A DNA stretch of 64,000 bases, taken from assembly GCA_017436255.1 (NCBI GenBank), contig JAFSDK010000058.1, positions 1 through 64,000 on the forward strand. Reading direction: 5' to 3'. Each line of letters opens with the position of its first letter. The first letter of the stretch is position 1. Positions 8,383 through 16,668 of the stretch are shown here, one piece after another. The position numbers were made by a program, and so were the translations under genes. The DNA comes from Clostridia bacterium (lineage in GTDB: Bacteria; Bacillota; Clostridia; Oscillospirales; Acutalibacteraceae). The notes beneath the pieces are model-generated. The model had not been told where the DNA came from. It worked only from the letters and a program-made list of their open reading frames with translations, and ran no database searches.

Positions 8383-9760
8383 AAATATTTAAAATTAGTG
8401 CTGCGATGGTGAAGTATATTAAAAGCGAGAAAGTATCAAGAATAGTTGTCACTAAAGGGCTAGCCATAACAGCAGGGTCAAATCCTAAGCGTTTAGCAAT
8501 AATTGGAAGTGTGCAACCAATAAATTTTGCGACAACAACAACCAAGAATAGAGTAACACACACAACAAGCATTTCACTGATAGCAACCATTGCATCAAAG
8601 TTGTTAAGCATCAAGTAATCAATAAGATATAACTTAGCAAAATTTATAACACTAAGTGCTAAGCCACAAATTGCCGATACACGTAACTCTTTCCAAATTA
8701 CACGCCAAATATCATTGAACTCAATATCTCCAAGTGACAAGGCTCTGATAACAGTAACTGAAGCTTGACTACCTGAGTTACCGCCCGTACCCATAAGCAT
8801 TGGTATAAACACGATAAGTGCTGCATAGGTGGTTAATTGCAATTCGAATTTTGAAATAATAGCACCTGTAAAAGTTGCCGAAATCATAAGGAATAATAAC
8901 CAAGGGATACGCGCCTTAAACGTTTCAAAAACACCGGTTTTCAGATATGACTTTTCACTTGGCAAAATAGCTGCCATTTTTTCAATATCTTCGGAAGCTT
9001 CTTCTTGAATAACGTCGATAGCATCATCTACAGTAACAATACCAACAAGACGCTTTTCATTGTCAACAACCGGCATCGCAATATGGTTATATTTATCGAA
9101 TAATAAAGCAACGGTCTCTTTGTCTTCATCGGTAGAAACCGACATAACATTAGTCTCCATGATATCGCGAATGATATCTGTTGGATTTGCAATAATCAAG
9201 GTGCGTAGTGAAATGCAGCCAATTAATACACGGTCAGCTTGCGTAACGTAACAGGTATTTACTGTTTCTTTATCCAAAGCAGTTTTGTGTATGTGTTCTA
9301 ATGCGGCTTCAACAGTAACGTTAGATTTCAGATTAACAAATTCTGTAGTCATAACGCTACCGACGCTATCCTCAGGATATTTTAGCAATTCGTTTATATC
9401 CTTGCGCATTTCAGAATTTGCTTGTTTTAAAATTCTGTTAACAACGTTTGCCGGCATTTCTTCAATAATATCAACGGCATCGTCAACATATAGTTCATTT
9501 ATAACATCTTTGAGCTCGCGGTCAGAGAAGCCTTTAACAAGTAGTTCTTGTGAATCGGATTCCATTTCAACGAATGTTTCAGCCGCTAATTCTTTTGGTA
9601 AGAGCCTGAATAATTTTGGTAAAATATCTTCAGGCATTTCTTCAAATAATGAAGCAATATCAACACTGTTCATAGTAACAAGAATATCTTTAATTGTACT
9701 AAACTTTTTGCCCTGAACCAGCGTGAGTAGGGTATCACGGATTGTGATATTATTTTCCAT
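8381..9760 (-). CDS. mgtE: MgtE-family magnesium transporter/channel
   Basis: 459-residue inner-membrane Mg2+ channel. Regions in order: an alpha-helical N domain (about 1-125), a CBS pair (about 130-255; VGSVMTTEF, ETNVMSVSTDED, LVGIVTVDDAIDVI), a plug helix, and five transmembrane helices (about 282-459) with the family pore signature FIPMLMGTGGNSGSQ. In this family the cytosolic N and CBS domains bind Mg2+ and close the pore. Start ATG 9760 has a GGGAGGAAAG ribosome site. An unusually structured leader of about 185 bases with a small ORF precedes it, suggesting Mg-responsive control before translation as well. Confidence 0.95.
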   Translation of the reverse strand: MENNITIRDTLLTLVQGKKFSTIKDILVTMNSVDIASLFEEMPEDILPKLFRLLPKELAAETFVEMESDSQELLVKGFSDRELKDVINELYVDDAVDIIEEMPANVVNRILKQANSEMRKDINELLKYPEDSVGSVMTTEFVNLKSNVTVEAALEHIHKTALDKETVNTCYVTQADRVLIGCISLRTLIIANPTDIIRDIMETNVMSVSTDEDKETVALLFDKYNHIAMPVVDNEKRLVGIVTVDDAIDVIQEEASEDIEKMAAILPSEKSYLKTGVFETFKARIPWLLFLMISATFTGAIISKFELQLTTYAALIVFIPMLMGTGGNSGSQASVTVIRALSLGDIEFNDIWRVIWKELRVSAICGLALSVINFAKLYLIDYLMLNNFDAMVAISEMLVVCVTLFLVVVVAKFIGCTLPIIAKRLGFDPAVMASPLVTTILDTFSLLIYFTIAALILNI

Positions 9761-9940
9761 TAGTCTTTCCTCCCTTATTTAATTTGCAGGATTGGAAGTA
9801 AAGACACATCTTAAAGCGCTATAAATTAAATAGACGCACATGTGCGCAAATATAATTTAAGAGTCGCCCCAAAGGTGTGCTATTACCACTGTCTGCGTCC
9901 ATTTAATTTCACCTCTTAGTAAATAAATTAGGCAATTGCC
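9761..9940 (-). promoter_or_regulatory. Structured 5' leader of mgtE
   Basis: The transcribed leader contains a 16-bp near-perfect inverted repeat: AAATTAAATGGACGCA (9909-9894) pairs with TGCGTCTATTTAATTT (9838-9823) with one G-U pair. The left arm includes the start codon of a 27-codon ORF and the right arm its end. The adjacent AAGAGGTG (9917-9910), which is the ORF's ribosome site, can instead pair in pieces with CACC (9877-9874) and CTCTT (9863-9859) inside the loop, giving competing folds. A 12-bp palindrome CGCACATGTGCG also lies at the 3' side. I could not match it to the M-box or other named riboswitches. Confidence 0.55.
9819..9902 (-). CDS. Candidate leader peptide upstream of mgtE (27 codons)
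   Basis: ATG at 9902 follows a good ribosome site (GAGGTGA, about six bases upstream). The frame begins MDADSGNSTPLGRLLN and ends at TAG 9819, 58 bases before the mgtE start. Acidic residues near the N-terminus and an early proline recall leader peptides such as enterobacterial MgtL, where low Mg2+ affects ribosome stability and so transport-gene expression; this analogy is inference. Its start and end codons form the two arms of the 16-bp leader stem, so translation would melt the structure. It could be fortuitous, as no homologue was searched. Confidence 0.5.
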   Translation of the reverse strand: MDADSGNSTPLGRLLNYICAHVRLFNL

Positions 9941-9946
9941 TTTTTA

Positions 9947-9975
9947 ATCTTAACATTATGATATTTTTAAGTCAA
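9947..9975 (-). promoter_or_regulatory. Promoter of the mgtE leader
   Basis: On the minus strand, TTGACT (9975-9970), 17-base spacer, TAAGAT (9952-9947). Confidence 0.65.
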
Positions 9976-9993
9976 TGTTTTTTTAAAAAAGCC

Positions 9994-10022
9994 TTGACTT
10001 TTTATTTGTGAAGTGATAAAAT
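9994..10022 (+). promoter_or_regulatory. Promoter of the leucine T-box unit
   Basis: TTGACT (9994-9999), 17-base spacer, TAAAAT (10017-10022), just before the T-box stem I. Confidence 0.65.
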
Positions 10023-10039
10023 TTCCATAAGTTTTAAAT

Positions 10040-10304
10040 ACTGTGATGGAATTATGTTTTTTATAACTTGCTTTTAGAGAGTTATCGTTCGGTGTAAGAT
10101 AATACAGTTATAAATTGTCAGTCTCATTCCGGAGTAGAGCATTGAAGAACTTTTGGTTTTGTAGATTGCTACGGATGCCCCGTTATCATGGCTATGGACT
10201 TGTCGGAGTCTTAATGAGTGACCGCTTTTGCGGTAATCAGGGTGGTACCACGGATATATTTTCGTCCCTGAGATTGTATTATATGCAATCTCAGGGCTTT
10301 TTTT
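10040..10304 (+). promoter_or_regulatory. T-box riboswitch 1, specifier CTC (leucine)
   Basis: Stem I contains the conserved AGAGAG and CGGTG elements. The lower helix GGAAT (10048-10052) pairs with ATTCC (10126-10130), and the triplet just 5' of that arm is CTC (10123-10125), a Leu codon followed by A. The T-box AGGGTGGTACCACGG (10239-10253) carries TGGT, matching a tRNA with discriminator A as in tRNA-Leu. The terminator stem CCCTGAGATTG/CAATCTCAGGG (10266-10296) ends in seven T. Uncharged tRNA would favour the antiterminator and transcription of the LeuA-like gene downstream. The specifier was assigned by hand folding. Confidence 0.9.
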
Positions 10305-10337
10305 ATGAATAGTATGATTTTGAAAGAGGTAAACATT

Positions 10338-11723
10338 ATGAAAATCAAAATTGCTGACAAAACACTTTGCCGCGAGGTTAATACCTTCTCTTTTAAAGAG
10401 AAAATTGAACTCGCCAGACAACTAAATAATATGGACGTTGACATAATTGAGTTGCCACAAATTGAAAATGTTAAAGCTGACACTCTTTTGGTTAAAACAG
10501 TTTCTTCTTTTGTAAAGAAAAATATAGTTTCAGTAGCAACCGGTATAACACTTGAAGGTATTGAAAATTCCGTTGCCGCACTTAGCAATACTGAGAATCC
10601 TCGTTTGCGTATTGAAGTGCCCGCTTCAACCGTTGGTATGGAATATACCTGCCACAAGAAGGCGCCCCAAATGATTGAATTGTTGGGTAAATTGGTTTCG
10701 TATGCAAAAGAAAAAATTGATGATATTGAATTTTGCGCCATTGACGCAACGCGTGCCGAGAGCGATGTTTTAGATGACCTGATTTCGGTAGCACTTGCCA
10801 ACGGAGCCACTGCAGTTACACTTTGCGATAACGCTTCTGAATTATTGCCCGATGCTTTTGCTGATTTTATCAATAGTGTTGTTTCAAAAATTGACACAAC
10901 AAAGGTAGAGGTTGGCGTTGCTTGTGATAATAAAAACGGTCTTGCCGCCGCTAATGCGGTAATGGCTCTGAAATCCGGCGCACAAACCATTAAAACCGAT
11001 GCCGATGGTAATAACGTACCTCTTATGACTATGGGCGCAATTATGAAAAATTCGGGTGAATTTAATGGCTTTGAATCGGGTATTAAGTTTACTGAGTTCA
11101 ACAGAACGTATAATCAAATTTTGTGGATAATTGGCAACTCTAAAAATCAAAAAACGGGTGTTACCGTTTCCAATACCGATGATGAGTTTGTTTCATTTAG
11201 TTCAACAGATGATAAAGAAACAGTTACTGCTGCAGTAATTAAACTCGGTTACGACCTTACCGAAGAAGATTATTCAAAGGTATACGAAGAATTTCAGAGA
11301 GTTACCGAAAAGAAGAATATAACCTCAAAAGAGTTAGAGGCTATTATTGCCAGCGTTGCTTTGCAGGTACCCACTACTTACAAATTGGTTAGTTATTTGA
11401 TAAATAACGGTAATATCATTTCGGCTACTGCACAAATTACCCTTGAAAAAGATGGTGAAAGTATGCAGGGTGTTAGCATTGGCGATGGTCCTATTGATGC
11501 CGCTTTCCTTGCGATTGAACAGATTATAGGGCACCGTTATGAACTTGATGATTTTCAAATTCAGTCTGTAACCGAAGGCACCGAAGCTATGGGTTCGGCA
11601 ATTGTAAAACTACGTTCAGGCGGCAAACTATATTCGGGAAATGGTATTTCTACCGATATTATCGGTGCTGCCATTAAGGCGTATATTGCAGCCGTTAACA
11701 AGATTGTATATGAGGAGGCATAA
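10338..11723 (+). CDS. LeuA-like protein (2-isopropylmalate synthase family) lacking catalytic residues
   Basis: About 461 residues with the overall LeuA layout: a DRE-TIM-type barrel (about 1-290), a linker, then a well-kept C-terminal LeuA allosteric/dimer domain (about 345-455; SIGDGPIDAAFLAIE, GNGISTDIIGAAIKAY). The catalytic landmarks are gone. The LRDGEQ Mg/substrate motif reads TLCREVN, the HCHND metal-ligand motif reads ACDNKNG, and GIGERAGN is replaced by KTDADGNN. The start is ATG 10338 (GAAAGAGGT ribosome site) rather than 10305. It is directly downstream of the Leu T-box and three bases before the next gene. A leucine-sensing partner of the ligase is one possibility; a diverged enzyme is another. 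Confidence 0.75.
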   Translation: MKIKIADKTLCREVNTFSFKEKIELARQLNNMDVDIIELPQIENVKADTLLVKTVSSFVKKNIVSVATGITLEGIENSVAALSNTENPRLRIEVPASTVGMEYTCHKKAPQMIELLGKLVSYAKEKIDDIEFCAIDATRAESDVLDDLISVALANGATAVTLCDNASELLPDAFADFINSVVSKIDTTKVEVGVACDNKNGLAAANAVMALKSGAQTIKTDADGNNVPLMTMGAIMKNSGEFNGFESGIKFTEFNRTYNQILWIIGNSKNQKTGVTVSNTDDEFVSFSSTDDKETVTAAVIKLGYDLTEEDYSKVYEEFQRVTEKKNITSKELEAIIASVALQVPTTYKLVSYLINNGNIISATAQITLEKDGESMQGVSIGDGPIDAAFLAIEQIIGHRYELDDFQIQSVTEGTEAMGSAIVKLRSGGKLYSGNGISTDIIGAAIKAYIAAVNKIVYEEA

Positions 11724-11726
11724 TGA

Positions 11727-14225
11727 ATGAAACTCTCATTCTCAACAAAGGGATGGCATAATAAATCTTTTGATGATTTCTGCGACATAGCAGTTGATAT
11801 GAATTTCAAGGGTATTGAACTTCATAACATATATAATTCTCTTTTTACCGAGAAAGACGGTGCGTTTTTTAATCACGCAGCCAATGTTACGTTGAGAAAA
11901 CTTTATGAAAAAAAGTTAAGTTTGCCGTGCATTGATACCATCTGCGACCCGTGTGACGTAAATAAAAAGGAAGAGGCAATTCTGGAAATTTCAAAGTGTA
12001 TTGAAATTGCTAAAAATCTTCATATACCTAACGTTAGAATTCGTGCCGTTTCGGAAAACTCGGTTGAAGAAGTAAGTAACGTTTTATCTGATGTCATTTT
12101 TGAAATTTTGCCTTTAGCAGAATCAAAAAACATAACAATTCTTGTTGAAACCCGCGGTGTATACTGCAATACTGCTGCTTTGCGCGATTTACTCCAGCGT
12201 TTTGCATCTGATAATCTCGCTGCATTATGGGATATGTATTCTACATATTTTGTTGGTAATGAATCGGCCGACACAACAATTAAAAACCTTGGCGCATATG
12301 TAAAACACGTTCATATTAAAGATGCTATAAAATCAGAAAATAATATTGAATTTTGCTTAATGGGAGAAGGTCAACTTCCTGTTGACCAGATGATGAATGC
12401 ATTAAGATCGGTAAACTACGATGATTTTATTTCGCTCGAATGGGACCCCAAATGGTGTGGAGAACTTGATGATATTGAAATAATCTTTTCACAGTTTGTA
12501 AACTATATGCGCCAGTTTGGTGACGTTTCTAAAAACGAGTCGGCACTTTATTACAACCGTGCGCACACCGGTAAATACGTTTGGGAAAAAGACCGCTTGA
12601 TTGATGCTACTTTTTCGGATGTACTTGACCGTATGGTTGAAGAATTCCCAGACCAATATGCCTTTAAGTATACAACATTAGATTATACAAGAACATATAG
12701 CGAATTCCGTGATGACGTTGATAATTTTGCCCGCACATTGATTTCTTTGGGCGTAAAACCCGGCTCACACGTTGCGGTTTGGGCATCAAACGTTCCTCAA
12801 TGGTATATTGCTTTTTGGGCAACAGTTAAAATCGGTGCCGTTTTGGTAACCGTAAACACAGCATATAAAATTCACGAAATTGAATATTTGCTTAAGCAGT
12901 CCGACACACACACACTCATTATGACCGAGGGTGGTAAAGACTGTAACTATGGTGAGGTTATTTCTACACTTTGTCCTGAACTTAGCGATACAACACCCGG
13001 TGCGCCGCTTCACGCAAAGAGATTGCCGTTCCTTAGAAACGTTATTACCGTTGGTTATAAGCTTAAGGGATGTCTTACTTGGCCCCAGGCACTCGAGCGC
13101 TCTACACAGGTACCTTTAAGCGAGGTTTACAGACTTGCCGCAGCAGTCGATAAAAACGACGTTTGTAATATGCAATACACTTCGGGTACTACAGGTTTCC
13201 CAAAAGGTGTTATGCTTACACATTATAACGTTGTTAATAACGGTAAATACATCGGTGACCATATGGAATTATCAACCGCTGACCGCATGATGATACAAGT
13301 TCCTATGTTCCATTGTTTTGGTATGGTACTCTCGATGACTGCTTCAATGACACACGGCGCTACAATGTGTCCGTTGCCGTATTTTTCACCAAAATCGGCT
13401 CTTGCCTGCATAAATTCTGAACGAATTACCACATTCAATGGCGTACCTACTATGTTCATTGCAATGATGCAACATCCCGATTTTGATTCTACCGATTTTT
13501 CTTATATACGTGTTGGTATCATGGCAGGTTCTAACTGTCCGGCTGACCTTATGAAAAAAGCGACGGAAGTTATGAATATGAAAGAGATTGTCTCTGTTTA
13601 TGGTCAAACCGAGGCTTCACCCGGTTGTACTATGAGTAGCTACTATGATTCACTCACTGTACGTACCGAGACTGTTGGTAGCGCTTTTGCCAACGTTGAG
13701 TGCAAAATTATTGACCCCGAAACAGGTCTTGAATGTCCTAATGGCACAAACGGCGAGTTTGTCGCACGAGGATATAACATTATGAAGGGTTACTATAAGA
13801 TGCCTACTGCAACCGCAGAAACAATAGACCAAAACGGTTGGTTGCATACAGGCGACCTTGCTTGTAAGGATGACGACGGAAACTATCGTATTACGGGTAG
13901 ACTTAAGGATATGATTATTCGCGGTGGTGAAAACATCTATCCTAAAGAAATTGAAGAATTTATCTATACCTGCGATAAGGTTAGCGACGTTCAGGTTATC
14001 GGTGTTCCCGATAAGCAGTATGGCGAGGAAATTATGGCCTGCATTATTCTTAAAGAAGGTCAAACAATGACGGAGCAGGAAATGAAGGAATATATTGCTG
14101 CACATATGGCTCGTCATAAGGTGCCGAGATATATTGAGTTTGTTACTTCCTTCCCAATGAATGCGGCAGGTAAAATTTTAAAATATAAAATGCGAGAGGA
14201 CGCAGCCAAAAGACTTGGACTTTAA
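11727..14225 (+). CDS. Fusion: xylose-isomerase-like TIM barrel + acyl-CoA synthetase (AMP-forming)
   Basis: 832 residues. Residues 1-265 are a sugar-phosphate isomerase/epimerase (AP endonuclease 2-type) barrel with likely metal ligands in VETRG, LWDMYST, HVHIKD and LEWDP. Residues about 285-832 are a complete FadD-type acyl-CoA synthetase: P-loop YTSGTTGFPKG, YGQTEASPG, LHTGDLA, GRLKDMIIRGGENIYP and the catalytic Lys in AAGKILKY. Such ligases adenylate a carboxylic acid and transfer it to CoA. Leu T-box control suggests isovalerate or a leucine-related acid (inference). What the barrel contributes is unknown. It has three-base spacing from the LeuA-like gene and no frame break at the junction. 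Confidence 0.85.
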   Translation: MKLSFSTKGWHNKSFDDFCDIAVDMNFKGIELHNIYNSLFTEKDGAFFNHAANVTLRKLYEKKLSLPCIDTICDPCDVNKKEEAILEISKCIEIAKNLHIPNVRIRAVSENSVEEVSNVLSDVIFEILPLAESKNITILVETRGVYCNTAALRDLLQRFASDNLAALWDMYSTYFVGNESADTTIKNLGAYVKHVHIKDAIKSENNIEFCLMGEGQLPVDQMMNALRSVNYDDFISLEWDPKWCGELDDIEIIFSQFVNYMRQFGDVSKNESALYYNRAHTGKYVWEKDRLIDATFSDVLDRMVEEFPDQYAFKYTTLDYTRTYSEFRDDVDNFARTLISLGVKPGSHVAVWASNVPQWYIAFWATVKIGAVLVTVNTAYKIHEIEYLLKQSDTHTLIMTEGGKDCNYGEVISTLCPELSDTTPGAPLHAKRLPFLRNVITVGYKLKGCLTWPQALERSTQVPLSEVYRLAAAVDKNDVCNMQYTSGTTGFPKGVMLTHYNVVNNGKYIGDHMELSTADRMMIQVPMFHCFGMVLSMTASMTHGATMCPLPYFSPKSALACINSERITTFNGVPTMFIAMMQHPDFDSTDFSYIRVGIMAGSNCPADLMKKATEVMNMKEIVSVYGQTEASPGCTMSSYYDSLTVRTETVGSAFANVECKIIDPETGLECPNGTNGEFVARGYNIMKGYYKMPTATAETIDQNGWLHTGDLACKDDDGNYRITGRLKDMIIRGGENIYPKEIEEFIYTCDKVSDVQVIGVPDKQYGEEIMACIILKEGQTMTEQEMKEYIAAHMARHKVPRYIEFVTSFPMNAAGKILKYKMREDAAKRLGL

Positions 14226-14258
14226 TTGTCCGTTTTTGTGTTGACTGCATAGTATGTA

Positions 14259-15053
14259 ATGTATCCGATTATAGATTGTCATTGTCACATTTATCCCGAC
14301 AAAATTGCCGAGAAGGCATCACAAGCAACAGGTGAGTTTTATGAAATTCCGATGCGATACAATGGTACTGCATCGGAACTTAAAACTTTAGGTGAAAATA
14401 CCCAAATTACACATTACGTTGTTTTTTCGGTTGCAACTACGCCTAAACAGGTTGCTTCGATAAATAATTTTATCGCTTCACTTGTTGCAGAAAATAATAA
14501 TATGACCGGTCTTGGCACACTTCATCCCGACAGTGAAGATATTGAAGGGGATATTGAAAACTTAATTTCTTTGGGCCTTAAAGGCGTAAAACTTCATCCC
14601 GATATTCAAGGTTTTAAGGTTGATGACTATCGTTGTCTGAAAATCTATGAATTGTGCGAGGGCAGACTGCCCGTACTTATTCATGCAGGTGATTCACGCT
14701 ACGATATGTCTAATCCGAACCGAATTAAACCAATACTTGAAATTTATAAAAATTTAACGGTAATTGGCGCCCATTTCGGTGGATACTCGGTTTGGGATGA
14801 GGCAATACCGGAACTTATGAAATATGATAACTTTTATGTTGACAGTTCATCAACTTTTCCGTTTATAACACCCAAAAAGGCTGTTGAGTTTATTCGCTCT
14901 TATGGAGCACATAAGGTTATGTTCGGTACCGATTATCCTATGTGGGACCCAAAAGAAGAGGTTGACTATTTGTTAAAACTGAATTTAAGTGAAGACGAAT
15001 ATGAAAAAATCTTTTACGAAAATGCACAAAAGTTGTTTAATATCAGTCTTTAA
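14259..15053 (+). CDS. Amidohydrolase-family (ACMSD/amidohydrolase-2 type) metal-dependent hydrolase
   Basis: 264-residue TIM-barrel hydrolase. The metal-binding signature runs in order: IDCHCHIYP near the N-terminus, KLHPD in the middle, LIHAGDS, IGAHFGG, and GTDYPMWDP with the catalytic Asp near the C-terminus. Members hydrolyse or decarboxylate small substrates; the substrate here is not deducible. It lies 33 bases after the TIM/ligase fusion on the same strand with no clear terminator between, so it likely belongs to the leucine T-box unit. The weakly spaced start ATG 14259 (TGTA-ATG) lacks a strong ribosome site, suggesting modest translation. Confidence 0.8.
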   Translation: MYPIIDCHCHIYPDKIAEKASQATGEFYEIPMRYNGTASELKTLGENTQITHYVVFSVATTPKQVASINNFIASLVAENNNMTGLGTLHPDSEDIEGDIENLISLGLKGVKLHPDIQGFKVDDYRCLKIYELCEGRLPVLIHAGDSRYDMSNPNRIKPILEIYKNLTVIGAHFGGYSVWDEAIPELMKYDNFYVDSSSTFPFITPKKAVEFIRSYGAHKVMFGTDYPMWDPKEEVDYLLKLNLSEDEYEKIFYENAQKLFNISL

Positions 15054-15065
15054 AGTATTTTTCTG

Positions 15066-15094
15066 TTGACAGTAGTAATATTCTGTGTTAATAT
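15066..15094 (+). promoter_or_regulatory. Promoter of the lysine-riboswitch unit
   Basis: TTGACA (15066-15071), 17-base spacer, TAATAT (15089-15094), 12 bases before the riboswitch. Confidence 0.65.
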
Positions 15095-15105
15095 TTGTAA
15101 TTGAT

Positions 15106-15318
15106 AGAGGTGCGTTTGATTATCAGTATCTTTAGTGTAAAAGCCGTAGCGGGCGTTGCTAAAGCGAAAGGAATCGGCGCCGAAGGCGGTTGAGGCTTAC
15201 GACCGTGCTGGCAAATGGGGTTAATACCTTATTTGTTGTCGCAGTTTTTTCTGCGGAGTGCTATCTGCTTTATGGTGACATTTATGGCGGATAGTCGTTT
15301 TACGGCTATCCTTTTTTT
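15106..15318 (+). promoter_or_regulatory. Lysine riboswitch (L-box)
   Basis: The conserved core is recognisable: AGAGGTGCG at the 5' end, GCCGTAGCGGGCGTTGCTAA, GCGAAAGGAATCGGCGCCGA, GGCTTACGACCGTGCTGG, then TGTTGTCG and TTTCTGCGGAGTGCTATCTG. A terminator stem GGATAGTCG/CGGCTATCC followed by seven T closes the region at about 15286-15318. Lysine binding should terminate transcription before lysC-lysA, a standard target. Confidence 0.93.
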
Positions 15319-15348
15319 AAGCATTATAATTTTATGGGGGAAGAACTC

Positions 15349-16668
15349 ATGTTAAAAGTTTTAAAATTCGGTGGCAGTTCACTTGCTGATGCTGCACAAT
15401 TTAGAAAGGTTGCCGATATAATTAAGAGCGAAAAGGAGCGTCGTTATATCGTTGCGTCTGCACCGGGAAAACGCTTCTCAAGTGATATTAAAATCACCGA
15501 TATGCTTCTTGATTGTTTTGAGCATCTTTATGATGAGGAGTACACCGATACAAGTTTCACGGCGATTGAGAATAGATATCGCGAAATTATCAGTGATTTA
15601 GGTTTAGATTACTCTTTGGAAGAGGAATTTAAAAATATCAGAACTGCTTTTGTTAACCACGCAGGTCGTGATTATTTTGCAAGCCGCGGTGAGTATCTTA
15701 ACGCAAAAATTCTTGCTAAATATCTTGATTACAAGTTTGTTGATGCGGGTAGTTGTATATTCTTTAATAACGATGGTTCACTTGATACCGAAAAGACTAA
15801 TACTACCATATCAAAGGTTCTTGAAAAGTATGAATATGCTGTGATTCCGGGATTTTATGGCTCTATGCCTAATGGAACTATTAAGACTTTCTCTCGCGGT
15901 GGTTCAGATATTACGGGTTCACTCGTTGCACGCGCCGTGTTGGCAGATATTTATGAGAACTGGACCGATGTTTCGGGTCTTTTAATGGTTGACCCACGTC
16001 TTGTTGAAAATCCCAAAACCGTTAGTGAAATTACCTACCGTGAACTTCGTGAACTTTCTTATATGGGCGCTACAGTTTTACATGAAGAAGCAATTTTCCC
16101 CGTAAGAAAAGCAGGTATCCCGATTAATATTAAGAACACAAATGCACCTGAAGATAAGGGTACTATGATTGTTTCTAAGGCTATTACAGAATCTTCTGAA
16201 AATGTAATCACAGGTATTGCCGGTTTGCCCGGATTTACTGCAATTTACATTGAAAAAGATATGATGAATTCAGAGGTTGGCTTTACACGCAGAGTTCTTG
16301 AAACTCTTGAAAATCATAATATTTGTTTTGAGCATTTACCGAGTGGAATTGATACTATGTCAATTGTTCTTCGTTCTGACGATATTAAGGATTTTAAGGG
16401 TAACATTACAGCTGATATTGTTAAAAAGGTTAATCCTGATTCAATTACATTGCTTGATAATTTAGCGTTAGTAGCAGTTGTTGGTCGTGGTATGATTAGC
16501 GCCGCCGGTACTGCTGCGAAGATTTTCAAGGCGCTTGCTGACGCTAATATAAATATTCGAATGATCGACCAAGGTTCAAGTGAGCTTAACATCATTATCG
16601 GTGTTGAGGAAAAAGATTACATTGCCGCCATAAAGGCAATTTACAATAAATTTGTCAATGAGGAATAA
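15349..16668 (+). CDS. lysC: Aspartokinase (monofunctional)
   Basis: About 439 residues. It catalyses ATP-dependent phosphorylation of L-aspartate, the first step to lysine, threonine and methionine. The N-terminal kinase signature VLKFGGSSLAD and the substrate motif FSRGGSDITGSLVARAV are present, with GLLMVDPR. Two C-terminal ACT-type regulatory regions follow (about 305-370 and 380-439; VAVVGRGMISAAGTAAKIF, IRMIDQGSSELNIIIGV). The frame is open from ATG 15334, but GGGGGAAG overlaps that codon and is correctly spaced for ATG 15349, which gives the usual MLKVLKFGGSS start. It lies behind the lysine riboswitch, and its stop overlaps the start of lysA. Confidence 0.93.
   Translation: MLKVLKFGGSSLADAAQFRKVADIIKSEKERRYIVASAPGKRFSSDIKITDMLLDCFEHLYDEEYTDTSFTAIENRYREIISDLGLDYSLEEEFKNIRTAFVNHAGRDYFASRGEYLNAKILAKYLDYKFVDAGSCIFFNNDGSLDTEKTNTTISKVLEKYEYAVIPGFYGSMPNGTIKTFSRGGSDITGSLVARAVLADIYENWTDVSGLLMVDPRLVENPKTVSEITYRELRELSYMGATVLHEEAIFPVRKAGIPINIKNTNAPEDKGTMIVSKAITESSENVITGIAGLPGFTAIYIEKDMMNSEVGFTRRVLETLENHNICFEHLPSGIDTMSIVLRSDDIKDFKGNITADIVKKVNPDSITLLDNLALVAVVGRGMISAAGTAAKIFKALADANINIRMIDQGSSELNIIIGVEEKDYIAAIKAIYNKFVNEE

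Noticed and set aside
9761..9960. M-box magnesium riboswitch before mgtE
   Set aside because: The conserved M-box core segments were not found; only a GGTGA-like string and a different fold are present.
10211..11101. Long minus-strand open frame opposite the LeuA-like gene
   Set aside because: It lies antisense to a well-supported gene, has no family features and crosses the T-box terminator; a shadow of the coding strand.
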